In this document: positions 1 through 8,211 of the stretch, piece by piece
Layout: each line of letters opens with the position of its first letter
Position numbering within the stretch: the first letter of the stretch is position 1
Assembly (NCBI GenBank): GCA_025980325.1
Contig: JAICXQ010000002.1
Location: 1-64,000, forward strand
Direction: 5' to 3'
Length of the DNA: 64,000 nucleotides
DNA from: Frankiales bacterium
GTDB taxonomy: Bacteria; Actinomycetota; Actinomycetes; JAFAQI01
Notes under the pieces: generated by a model
Told to the model about the DNA's origin: nothing
Seen by the model: only the letters and a program-made list of their open reading frames with translations
Database searches by the model: none
Made by a program: the position numbers and the translations under genes

Positions 1-90
1 CGACCCCCCGCCGCTGGCGGGCCCCCTGGCCAAGAGGGGGAGCGGGGCGCGGGGGGGCGGGCCCCCCGGGGGGGGGGGCCCCCCACCACC
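1..90. other. G/C homopolymer-rich stretch at window edge
   Basis: These bases are almost only G and C, with runs of seven to eleven G next to runs of six C, so both strong hairpins and G-quadruplexes are possible. They lie just past the stop of the minus-strand DUF4331 gene and could act as its terminator. Runs of this kind are also a common place for sequencing or assembly error, and the exact run lengths should not be trusted. Confidence 0.5.
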
Positions 91-98
91 GATCCGGT

Positions 99-1140
99 TC
101 AGACGTGCGGGGTGCCGAGGTACGGGAACGCGGCAGACAGATCGCCGTGCGCCCCGACACAGTCACCCGTGACCGCACCGGTCGCGTCCCGACCTGGGAA
201 CGGGTAACCACCGGTGACGATGTTGAGTTCGGTGTCGATGACGTCGTCGGCCAGTCCACGCCCGTTCAGCGGTCCAGCCGCGGCTGTCCCGGGTGAGTAG
301 GTGAGGATGTCCGGCAGCAACACGTGCGCGAGCCCGTCAGCCTGTGCCGGCGTGTACGCACCTTCGGCGTCGAGTGCGGAGAACTGCTCGAGCACACCGA
401 CGACGTTCGCGGAGAAGTCGCGGTAGTCGTTCACCGGATTGCCGGCGTTGAAGCGGTTCTTGTCGTTGCCCCGGTTGAACACCGTGTTGATCGCCGGCCG
501 TCCCATCCGGTCGATGCGCGTGCTGCCGACACTCGTCGTCGCCCAGTAACCGATGTGGTCGCCGAGCTCGTCGTTCGGGACTTCGAGCACGATGCTGTGC
601 ACGTTGAACGCCGCGAAGAAGTCGTTCGTGTTCGCGTCGCAGAAGTCCCGGCCCGTCTGCACACCAAGCACGTCCTGCTCGAACGCGCTGAGGTCGAAGA
701 AGAACGGATCGGAGCGCAACCCGGCGAACACTTCGCCGTCACCTTTGATCCCGGTCGAGGTGCCGGTCCGACCGGTGCCGAGGGTCACGCCGTGCGCCCA
801 CGACGCCGCGTTCGCGCCGGTGTATCGGGTCAGCGTCCACGACTGCCCGGTGCCGGTGCCGCTGCCCGGACTGAACCGCCAGACGTAGACGAGGTCCGGC
901 TGTGCATCACCGTCGCGGTCGATGTTCATCGCGTACGCGACATCCGCGCCGTAATCGACGGCGCCGCTCGCCGGGCCGGTGTTGAGCACGAGCGCAGTCG
1001 GGCCGGCCGGCCGGCGACGTGAGCCCGGGTGCATCGAGGTGGTCGGCGCCGACCGCGGGCGCGCCGCGGCTCAGCGTGACCAGTAACGCGGCGGGCATTG
1101 CCGCCGTAGAGATGAGTGCGAGGTAATAGCGCTTTCGCAT
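99..1140 (-). pseudogene. DUF4331 family secreted protein, frame broken near position 1000
   Basis: Two reading frames together make one DUF4331-type protein. Translation from the ATG at 1140, behind a strong GGAAGGGGAGG ribosome site, gives a signal peptide (MRKRYYLALISTAAM) and the family's opening motif GADHLDAPGLTSPAGRP. The rest of the family (TALVLNTGP, then MNIDRDGDAQPDLVYVWRF, ending AAFPYLGTPHV) is in another frame from about 999 down to 99. Family members usually have some 20-30 residues between these two parts, including an acidic D-I-N-D-x-Y type stretch, and these are absent. A small deletion at the GGCCGGCCGGCC run near 1000-1012 would explain both the gap and the frame change. 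DUF4331 proteins are exported and of unknown function. The gene is either a real pseudogene or an assembly error. Confidence 0.75.
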
Positions 1141-1296
1141 GGCCTCCCCTTCCGTTGCCGCGATCGCGGATTGCTGCGGTCGGCGAGGAGGCTGTGCGCA
1201 TCGGCCCGCTGCCGCCGTGAAGGTGTTCGCGACGGCAGCAGCAGTTGGATTGCCTGCGCGGGCAAGATGATCAGAACGGGCTACCGCGCAGACGCG

Positions 1297-1331
1297 CGAG
1301 GGGCGCTCAGGCCGTGGCCTGGCGCCCCTCG
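1297..1331 (-). terminator. Rho-independent-type hairpin after the G1 peptidase gene
   Basis: The arms CGAGGGGCGC(T)CAGGCC and GGCCTGGCGCCCCTCG pair almost perfectly around a GT loop. The hairpin sits 28 nt past the stop of the minus-strand peptidase gene. There is no clear U tract, as is common in high-GC actinobacteria. Confidence 0.7.
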
Positions 1332-1358
1332 GTTGCTGGTACTGAGTGCTCTGCGGGA

Positions 1359-2117
1359 TCAGGTTGCCGGCGGTGCCGGCGCGGTCGAGCCGTAGGCCAT
1401 GTTGAAGCCGTCGGTGTCCGAGTCCGGCACGGACGGGCTCGACACGATGCGCTGCTTCTGCACCATGATGCCGCTGTCGGCCGCGGTCAGGCCCGGGTTG
1501 CCGCCGTTGGCCGTACCCGGGTCGAACGTGTCCGGGCTGCTGTAGTGCGCGAGCGTCGCGACCCGACCGCCGATGCTCGGCGCTTCCTCGATCCACTCCA
1601 CCGACGCACCCGGGCCGCTGTAGCTCTGCTGCGTCGTGAACGACTGGCCGTTCGTCGTGTCGTTGATGGTGATGGTCCACGTGCTGCCGCTGCCCTTGGT
1701 GATCGACGCGGTCATGACGTCACCCGGGCGCACGGTGATCGAGCTGATCCGGGTCTCGGCGGCCGGCAGGATCTCCCACCACGCGTTGTAGTGCGCGCTG
1801 CCGCTGTAGTAGTCCGACTCCGTGCCGGTCTGAATCAGGCTCGAGTTGGTGAACCCGTCGATACCGACCCACGCGGACGAGTAGGTCGAGCCCGACGTCG
1901 GGCTGACACTCGGGACGACCCAGTGTGCGGTTGCGGAACTGTAGCTGCCGCTCTTGGCGTAACCCGACCAGTTGCTGGCAGACCAGCCGGCCGAGGTGGC
2001 GGCGCGGTTGTGAATCGCGGGACGGTGGAAGACCGCCGGCGAGGTCGCGACCGCGACCGGTGCGGTGGCGACGAGTGCGCTCGACGACGCGGCGACGAGC
2101 AGGAGAAAACGCTTCAC
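1359..2117 (-). CDS. Secreted G1 family glutamic endopeptidase (eqolisin)
   Basis: This 252-residue protein is an exported peptidase of the A4/G1 family, which cleaves proteins at acid pH with a Gln/Glu pair. I chose the GTG at 2117 because GGAGG lies 4 nt upstream and a signal peptide (VKRFLLLVAASSSALV) begins there. The family opening NWSGYA is at residues 49-54. The catalytic Gln is Q96 in SLIQTGTE, and the catalytic Glu lies in VEWIEEAP (about residues 173-180). The chain ends soon after the beta-sandwich domain, with no anchor, so the enzyme is probably released. It stands alone, with a strong hairpin downstream. Assignment is firm at family level; substrate is unknown. Confidence 0.9.
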   Translation of the reverse strand: MKRFLLLVAASSSALVATAPVAVATSPAVFHRPAIHNRAATSAGWSASNWSGYAKSGSYSSATAHWVVPSVSPTSGSTYSSAWVGIDGFTNSSLIQTGTESDYYSGSAHYNAWWEILPAAETRISSITVRPGDVMTASITKGSGSTWTITINDTTNGQSFTTQQSYSGPGASVEWIEEAPSIGGRVATLAHYSSPDTFDPGTANGGNPGLTAADSGIMVQKQRIVSSPSVPDSDTDGFNMAYGSTAPAPPAT

Positions 2118-2210
2118 CAGACCTCCGAAAGACGACGTTGTGCTGAACGATGCGCACTCTGGCGTAAGTTGTCCGGTTCGTCCATCACCCGAACGTGCTG
2201 TATGCCTCAC

Positions 2211-2873
2211 CTAAATCGGTCGAAACCGGACATTGTTTCCATGACGGCTACCGGCGAGCAGGTCGGTCACCTCGTCGTCGCCGATCTGGGCGAAGTCGTC
2301 GTACCACTCGCCGACGGCGAAGAACGTGGCCGGTGAGAGCACGCAGACGACCTCGTCGGCGAGCGCCGCCATCCGGGCGGCGGCTTCGCGCGAGCAGACC
2401 GGTACGGCGAGGATCAGCCGGCGGGGTTGCCGTTGTCGCAATGCGCGCAACGCCGCTTCGGCGGTGACGCCGGTCGCGATCCCGTCGTCGACGAGAACGA
2501 CGTCGCGACCGTCGAGCGCCGGCAACGGCCGGTCGCCGCGGTACGCCTCGACGCGCCGGCAGAGCTCGCGCCGGGCCTGCTCGGCGAGACGGTCGAGTTG
2601 CTCGCGATCGACGCCGAGGCGCGCCGCGGTGTCGGTGACCACGAGCTGGTCGGACCCTTCCGCGATCGCGCCGATGCCGAGTTCTTCGTGTCCGGGCGCG
2701 CCGACCTTGCGAGCGACGAACACGTCGACCGGCGCATCCAGTCGATCGGCGACTTCGACCGCGACCGGGACGCCGCCGCGCGGCAACCCGAGCACGACGG
2801 GGGCAACCGGCGAGGTCTGCGCGAGCCGGCCCGCCAACTGCTCGCCGGCGTCGCGGCGATCCCGGAACCGCAT
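2211..2873 (-). CDS. Phosphoribosyltransferase-domain protein
   Basis: A 220-residue cytosolic protein with the type I phosphoribosyltransferase fold. The PRPP-binding loop VVLVDDGIATGVTA is near residues 124-137, and the front part has the typical VVLGLPRGGVPVA and ARKVGAPGHEELGIGAI stretches. Stand-alone proteins of this type often sit beside dienelactone-hydrolase or stress genes, and their true substrate is not known. It should not be taken as a purine salvage enzyme without evidence. The ribosome site before the ATG is weak. It is convergent with nothing and ends 93 bp from the start of the G1 peptidase. Confidence 0.85.
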   Translation of the reverse strand: MRFRDRRDAGEQLAGRLAQTSPVAPVVLGLPRGGVPVAVEVADRLDAPVDVFVARKVGAPGHEELGIGAIAEGSDQLVVTDTAARLGVDREQLDRLAEQARRELCRRVEAYRGDRPLPALDGRDVVLVDDGIATGVTAEAALRALRQRQPRRLILAVPVCSREAAARMAALADEVVCVLSPATFFAVGEWYDDFAQIGDDEVTDLLAGSRHGNNVRFRPI

Positions 2874-2977
2874 GCCCGCAAGCGTTTCACCCGCGGCCCC
2901 CTCCCTGCCGCGGAATCAACCCGGGGTCAACCCGTGGGTTGACGCGCCGGGCGCCGTACGGCGGCAGCCTGAACCCC

Positions 2978-3490
2978 ATGACGACATTCGACTACCTGCT
3001 CAACATCGCACTCGTCGCGCTGGTCGTGCTGCAGCTGCGTGGCCGGCGCCTGGACCGTCGCGGCCTGCTCCTCCCCCTCATCCTGGTCGGCTGGGCGGCG
3101 ACCCAGTACCTGCACGGCATCCCGACGTCGGGCAACGACGGCGTGCTGGTCGCACTCGGGGTCGGGGCCGGCCTCACGCTGGGCATCGCGTCGGCCCGAC
3201 TGACCCGGCTCGACGTGGACGCCGAGGGTGTGCCGATCGCCCGCGCGACCATCGCGGCGGCCGCGCTGTGGGTCGTCGGCATCGGCGGGCGCATGGCGTT
3301 CTCGCTGTACATGCAGCACGGCGGGGCCCCGACGGTGATCCGGTTCAGCCAGGTCCACCACCTCACCGGCCAAGGCTGGGTGACCGGCATCGTGCTCATG
3401 GCCTTCGTCGAGGTCGTCAGCCGCACGGTGATCCTCTGGATCCGCTCGCGCACACTCGTCCTCGCCGGCCCGGCGTTGTCGGTTGGCTGA
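2978..3490 (+). CDS. Small polytopic membrane protein
   Basis: A 170-residue protein with about four to five hydrophobic segments (for example LLNIALVALVVLQL, LLLPLILVGWAATQYL, VLVALGVGAGLTLGIA, TIAAAALWVVGIGGRM). I took the ATG at 2978 (MTTFDYLLN), since the upstream TTG at 2939 would add 13 residues that do not look like protein. It ends 16 nt before the start of the histidine kinase, so it may share the two-component transcript and could be a partner of the sensor. No family was recognised with certainty. Confidence 0.75.
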   Translation: MTTFDYLLNIALVALVVLQLRGRRLDRRGLLLPLILVGWAATQYLHGIPTSGNDGVLVALGVGAGLTLGIASARLTRLDVDAEGVPIARATIAAAALWVVGIGGRMAFSLYMQHGGAPTVIRFSQVHHLTGQGWVTGIVLMAFVEVVSRTVILWIRSRTLVLAGPALSVG

Positions 3491-3506
3491 GTCGCGAGGT
3501 CAGCGG

Positions 3507-4655
3507 ATGATGGGCCGGTGGGGAGCAGCGGTGGCTGAGCACCCACCGGCCTTCGCCGCGGTGCCGCCGGTGCGCACGTCGTTGCGGCTGGTCTGGTTGG
3601 TCGGCCTCGTGTACGGCGTCGCTGCGGCGACCCATCCGGGTGCGAGCGGCCGGCACCTTGCGGCGGCGGTGCTGACCGCGACGACGGCGATCGGCTGGCT
3701 GTCGTGGCTGACGGCGCAACACCACCGGAGCATGCGGTTGAGCGTCGCCGGCGTCGCGGTGCTCGCCGCCAGTGGCGGAGTTCTCGTCGTCCTGAATCCG
3801 ATCGGCGTCGCGGTCGTCGGAGTCGCCGGCATGTGTGCTGCGGCGTTGCTCGACGTCGTACCTGCCGCGGTGTTGACGTCACCGGGAATCGTCGCCGCGT
3901 CGATCGCGGTTGCCGCCACCGGCCATAGCGCCGGCGTCATCGGCGGCGCGGCCAGCGGCGCCGCGGCCGGACTGGTCGTCGGCATGGGACGCCGGCAGAC
4001 GCAGGAACGGGTCCGGCAGGAAGCCGAGCTGGCGTTGGCGCGGCAACGCAGCGAAGTCGAACACGACCGCGCCGAGGTGTTGGAAGAGCGCAACCGGATC
4101 GCGCGCGAGGTGCACGACGTACTCGCGCACACACTGAGCGCGCTGTCGGTGCAGATGGAAGCGATCGGCAGCCTCGTCGACGACGGCGCGGCTGCCGGCG
4201 ATGTCCGCCGTGCCGTCAGCCGGTCGCGACGGCTGGTCACCGACGGGCTCGAGGAGACACGACGAGCCGTTCGCGTGCTGCGCGACGAACCCGTCGACGT
4301 CGCCGAGCAGATCGCGACCCTGAGCGCGGATGGCGACGCGACCTATCGGCTCGACGGCGAGGCACGTGCGATCGCGCCCGCTGCCGGATTGGCGCTGGTG
4401 CGAGTGGCACAGGAGGCGCTGACGAACGCGCGCAAACACGCTGCGGGAGCGGCCGTGTCGGTCGACTTGCGGTTCGGCCACGACTGCGTCGAGCTCGTCG
4501 TCGACAACGTCGCCAGCGGCCCGTCCGCGCTGGCAAAGACCGGTGCCGGTTACGGGTTGCAGGGGATGCGGGAGCGGATCGAGTTGGCCGGCGGCTCCCT
4601 CGACGCCGGACCGGATGAAGGTGGCTGGCGGGTACGGGCGGTCGTGCCGGCATGA
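3507..4655 (+). CDS. NarL-type sensor histidine kinase
   Basis: A 382-residue membrane sensor kinase that autophosphorylates on His and passes phosphate to the response regulator encoded next. The first half has about five hydrophobic segments and no large outer loop, so it likely senses in or near the membrane. The HisKA_3 dimerisation helix reads ERNRIAREVHDVLAHTL with the phospho-acceptor at H203. The ATPase domain follows, with the N box VAQEALTNARKHA and the G box GYGLQGMRERIELAGG. The start is the ATGATG at 3507 with GAGG about 8 nt upstream. The stop overlaps the next gene's start in an ATGA. Confidence 0.92.
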   Translation: MMGRWGAAVAEHPPAFAAVPPVRTSLRLVWLVGLVYGVAAATHPGASGRHLAAAVLTATTAIGWLSWLTAQHHRSMRLSVAGVAVLAASGGVLVVLNPIGVAVVGVAGMCAAALLDVVPAAVLTSPGIVAASIAVAATGHSAGVIGGAASGAAAGLVVGMGRRQTQERVRQEAELALARQRSEVEHDRAEVLEERNRIAREVHDVLAHTLSALSVQMEAIGSLVDDGAAAGDVRRAVSRSRRLVTDGLEETRRAVRVLRDEPVDVAEQIATLSADGDATYRLDGEARAIAPAAGLALVRVAQEALTNARKHAAGAAVSVDLRFGHDCVELVVDNVASGPSALAKTGAGYGLQGMRERIELAGGSLDAGPDEGGWRVRAVVPA

Positions 4656-5290
4656 GGCTGCTGATCGTCGATGACCAGACGCTGATCCGCGACGGCCTGG
4701 TCACCATCTGCGAGCGGCTCTCCGACGTCGACGTGGTCGGCACCGCTGCCGACGGCGAGGAGGCGGTTGCGCTCGCGCGCGAGCTGTCGCCGGACGTCGT
4801 CCTGATGGATCTGCGGATGCCGCGCATGGACGGGATCGAGGCGACCAGACGCATCCGCGCCGAGCAACCGAACACTCATGTCGTGGTGCTGACGACGTAC
4901 AGCGACGACGAGTCGGTGCTGGCGGCGCTCGCGGCCGGCGCGCTCGGTTACCTCACCAAAGACGCCGGCCGGGACGACATCGGTCGAGCGCTCGCCGCGG
5001 CCGCACGCGGGCAGGCGTTGCTCGATCCGGCGGTGCACGCGCGGCTCGTCTCGTTGGTGGCCGCGCAACCGGCGGGCTCACCCAGCGGTGCGTTGCCGGA
5101 CGGGCTGACTGTTCGCGAGGCCGAGGTGCTCGCGTACATCGCCCGCGGCCTGTCGAACCAGGAGATCGCGGCGTCGCTGTTCGTCAGCGAGGCGACGGTG
5201 AAGACGCACATCAACCGGATCTTCGCGAAGACCCAGAGTCGCGATCGGGCGCAGGCGGTCACGTACGCGCACCATCACGGCCTTACCTGA
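4652..5290 (+). CDS. NarL/FixJ (LuxR-type) response regulator
   Basis: A 212-residue DNA-binding regulator, partner of the kinase just upstream (ATGA overlap, so translation is coupled). The receiver domain has D7-D8, the phosphorylation site D53 in VLMDLRMP, a Thr in VVLTTYS and the Lys of YLTKDAG. The C-terminal LuxR helix-turn-helix is complete: LTVREAEVLAYIARGLSNQEIA followed by SEATVKTHINRIF is its signature region. Targets are unknown; the linked membrane gene at 2978 is a possible one. Its 3' end overlaps the convergent MFS gene by 16 nt. Confidence 0.94.
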   Translation: MRLLIVDDQTLIRDGLVTICERLSDVDVVGTAADGEEAVALARELSPDVVLMDLRMPRMDGIEATRRIRAEQPNTHVVVLTTYSDDESVLAALAAGALGYLTKDAGRDDIGRALAAAARGQALLDPAVHARLVSLVAAQPAGSPSGALPDGLTVREAEVLAYIARGLSNQEIAASLFVSEATVKTHINRIFAKTQSRDRAQAVTYAHHHGLT

Positions 5291-6495
5291 TTCCGGAAGA
5301 GAACGACCGCGGCGACTCCCGTGGCGAGCTCGAGCGCGACGGTGATGTTGAGGAGGACTCTCGGATCGAATGCCTCGCCGAGGACACCGCCGAGCATCAC
5401 GCTGACGAGCAGGGCGGCGTTGCCGGCCGCACCGAACAGCGCGAACATCCGACCCCGATGGCTGTCGGGTGTCGCCTTCTGCAACACGGAGATGAACGCG
5501 ACGAATCCAGCCATCGCGGGGATTCCGAGCAGCACCTCGAGGATCAGGTAGTAGCCGAACCAGGTCGTGACGATCGGTCCGTTCCACTGAAGCAGTTCGA
5601 TGCACCCGGCCGCGAGCAACGACGCCTTGAGCAGCGTCTCCGGCGCGACGCGACGCCCGTACGCAGCGAGTACGAGACCGGTCGGCAGCGTGCCGAGGAC
5701 CTGGAAGCCGCGGAACACGCCGACGTCGTTGCTGCTGCGATGCAGATCGGTGACGAAGAACGCCACGATCAGCGCGAGCGCGATCCCCTGCGCGAGTTGG
5801 TTGAGTACGACGAGGACGAGGCTGGACGCAACGACCCGAGTTCGGCGCGCGAACCGGAGTCCTTCGAGCCACGGACGCCACGGCGCGCGAAGGGCAACGA
5901 CGGTCGAACGTGCCGGCTCGATTCCGGGAAAGCGAAGAACGAGAAGCGCGACCGCGGCGGCAAAGGTCGTCGCGTCGGCGACGACAAGACCGGGCAGCCC
6001 GTGAACCGACAGCGCGGCGCCCGCCGCGGAGGCTCCGATCAACTTGGCCAGGTCGCTCGCCACTCCGACCAACGTGTTGGCCGAGACGAGTTCCTGCTCC
6101 GTCAGCAACGAGGGCAGCAACGCTTGGCCGGCCGGGGCGGTCACCGTTGCGAGCGCGGCCTCGACCCCACTGATGGCGTAGACGATCCAGATGTCGCGTC
6201 GCCCGTGCACCGTCACGAGCGGCAGCAACGCGACGCCCTGGGCCGCATTCGCGATCGCCATCAGCGGCCGGCGCCGATAGCGGTCGACGAGCAAGCCACC
6301 GAACTGGCCGGCGACGAGCCCGGCCAGCAACTCGACCAGCATCGCGGTCGCTGCCGTCAACGTGGATCTCGTGAGTGCGTACAGGTAGATCGGGAGGCCG
6401 ATCGCGAGCAACCAGTCGCCGGTACCCGAGATGAGCTCGATCGCCGTCAGCCGCGCGACGCCGGGCCGCCGCAGCACGCCCCCGTCGATCGCCAC
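5275..6495 (-). CDS. MFS transporter (DHA3/EntS-like exporter)
   Basis: A 406-residue protein with about twelve membrane helices. Its first part (ELISGTGDWLLAIGLPIYLY, then VAGQFGGLLVDRYRRRPLM with the MFS motif A loop) matches exporters of the DHA3 group, which pump out siderophores and drugs. The start is GTG at 6495 with an AGGA ribosome site 9 nt upstream. The gene lies 20 nt after the stop of the SLOG-4TM gene on the same strand, so the two probably form an operon. Substrate cannot be read from sequence. Confidence 0.85.
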   Translation of the reverse strand: MAIDGGVLRRPGVARLTAIELISGTGDWLLAIGLPIYLYALTRSTLTAATAMLVELLAGLVAGQFGGLLVDRYRRRPLMAIANAAQGVALLPLVTVHGRRDIWIVYAISGVEAALATVTAPAGQALLPSLLTEQELVSANTLVGVASDLAKLIGASAAGAALSVHGLPGLVVADATTFAAAVALLVLRFPGIEPARSTVVALRAPWRPWLEGLRFARRTRVVASSLVLVVLNQLAQGIALALIVAFFVTDLHRSSNDVGVFRGFQVLGTLPTGLVLAAYGRRVAPETLLKASLLAAGCIELLQWNGPIVTTWFGYYLILEVLLGIPAMAGFVAFISVLQKATPDSHRGRMFALFGAAGNAALLVSVMLGGVLGEAFDPRVLLNITVALELATGVAAVVLFRNQVRP

Positions 6496-6514
6496 GGGCC
6501 AATCCTGCCTTGAT

Positions 6515-8095
6515 CTACACGTGCAGTTCGAGTTCCTGGAAGACCATCAGGTCGAACCAGTCGGCGTTCTCGGCCGCGAGTTGTTGCCAAATCCGCAGCG
6601 CGACGCGACGGATGGCGACAGGTGTGCTCGCCTCGTGAAGCTGCCATCGCAGCGAGTGGAGCCGTTGCGCCATGTGCCGTGAGCGCGCGGCGTGCCGCTG
6701 CAATTCGGCGCTGTCGCGAAGCCCTGTGACCGCACCGGCGACTCCCGGGATCACGATCGCGAGAAACGCCATCAGCCGGTCGGCGCCCCGGTGCCAGTCT
6801 CCGGCGCCCGCGTCGTGGGCGAGGACGGCGAGGCAGGTCACGGCGAACAGCGTCGCGATGACCCAGGTGAAGACCGCCTCCGCCTTGCGCGACCGCCGCT
6901 CGGTGCCGGCGTAGTAGGTGATCTGCGGTTCGACCCACGCCTGCTCGAGGAACGCCTTGACGGCGTGCGCCGGGCACCGCGTGTCTTGCGGTGACGGCCA
7001 ACGGCGGACGAGCTCGAGGCATACGTGGCTCACCCAACGGTTGCCGGTCATGCGCTCGGGCGGACCCTCGATGGGGACACCCGCAGCGCCACCCTGAGTG
7101 GAGATCAGGTTCACGAAGAACATCGATCGCGCATTCTCGGCAAGGGCGCGGAACGTGAGCCAGTCCGCGTGCCATCGGCTACGCCGAGCAGTCACGACTG
7201 CGGTCAACAACAGCACCAAGACGAGCAACTCGCTGATCGACAACCAGTCGTTGCCCGGCGAGTACGTCAGCTCCACCGTCGCCAGCAGCACCGCTGTGGC
7301 CGCGCCGAGGAACAGCACCAGCCGGGCGTACCGCTCGCGCCGCCGCAGCCGCAGCGCCAGCGCGTCCGCGCGAGTGAAGACTGGCTCCGCCCAGCCGAGC
7401 ACCGGCTCGATCACATCACCGTCCAGTTGCGCGGCTGCGGCGGCGCGGTGAAGCTCCTGCGACCAGCGAGGTTCACCGGACGCGCGCCGTCCCTCGCGGT
7501 TGAGTTGTCCGATCCGGCGCAACGCACGAAAGTCGACCGGCCGTTTGTCGACGTCGAGATCGAAAGTGGTCGGGTCGATGCGATAGACCGCGGGCGCGTG
7601 CCGATGATGACGGGCTTCCTCGACCACCGCCGCGGTGCCGCCCTCGCGGCGCGGGCGGCTTTGGTCCAGTACCGCGACGAGGACGTCGCAGCTGTCGATG
7701 ATCGCCGTCCCCGCCGCGGCGTACGACTCACTGCTCGAACCCTGCGGCTCGATCTGCCGCATGCTGCTGGCGATTCCCAGCAACGACTCGAACTCGCGCA
7801 CCGATGCCTCGTCACCGAGCGTCGGCTTGTACTTCGCGACGGACATGGGCAACACAGCCGCGAGCAATGTTCCCGGTTCGCGCAAGACGGTCCGGGCAAC
7901 GTACTGATCCGGCCCTCTCGCCAATGCGGAGACCACCCCGAAACAAACGTCCGCGAAACCGGCGGCGGCCGCCTGCCTGCGCAGTCGCGCGATCACTTCT
8001 TCGACCCGGCGTTCGATTCCCGGATCGGCGACGGCGTCGCGGTGCCCGGTGATGCCGATCCAGATCCGGTACGGGATCGGCTCCCACTCCCCCAT
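6515..8095 (-). CDS. SLOG-domain protein fused to a four-helix SLATT-like membrane part
   Basis: A 526-residue protein. Residues 10-172 form a SLOG (LOG/DprA-like Rossmann) domain: it opens with IWIGITGHRD, has VVSALARGPDQYVA in the second strand-loop, and ends with AIIDSCDVLVAVLD and a glycine-rich GGTAAVVEEA helix. SLOG domains bind nucleotide-derived signals, for example in ThsA of Thoeris. The second half has membrane helices at about 257-275, 287-303, 406-425 and 441-458. Each pair is followed or preceded by charged helices of the W-x-x-x-RALAENARS type, as in SLATT (DUF4231-like) effector domains. I infer a ligand-gated membrane effector. No ribosome site is seen before the ATG at 8095. 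It is divergent from the TIR gene, and an MFS gene follows in the same direction. Confidence 0.75.
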   Translation of the reverse strand: MGEWEPIPYRIWIGITGHRDAVADPGIERRVEEVIARLRRQAAAAGFADVCFGVVSALARGPDQYVARTVLREPGTLLAAVLPMSVAKYKPTLGDEASVREFESLLGIASSMRQIEPQGSSSESYAAAGTAIIDSCDVLVAVLDQSRPRREGGTAAVVEEARHHRHAPAVYRIDPTTFDLDVDKRPVDFRALRRIGQLNREGRRASGEPRWSQELHRAAAAAQLDGDVIEPVLGWAEPVFTRADALALRLRRRERYARLVLFLGAATAVLLATVELTYSPGNDWLSISELLVLVLLLTAVVTARRSRWHADWLTFRALAENARSMFFVNLISTQGGAAGVPIEGPPERMTGNRWVSHVCLELVRRWPSPQDTRCPAHAVKAFLEQAWVEPQITYYAGTERRSRKAEAVFTWVIATLFAVTCLAVLAHDAGAGDWHRGADRLMAFLAIVIPGVAGAVTGLRDSAELQRHAARSRHMAQRLHSLRWQLHEASTPVAIRRVALRIWQQLAAENADWFDLMVFQELELHV

Positions 8096-8211
8096 GGCAC
8101 GCCAGTTTCGCGCACGGCACGCAGCGTTGTGACGGCTTTTGTCGTATCCCGGCGCGGCGGGCCCTAACCGCCTACGCTGACCCGCAACGTGGGTTTCATG
8201 GGGGTGCCGGG

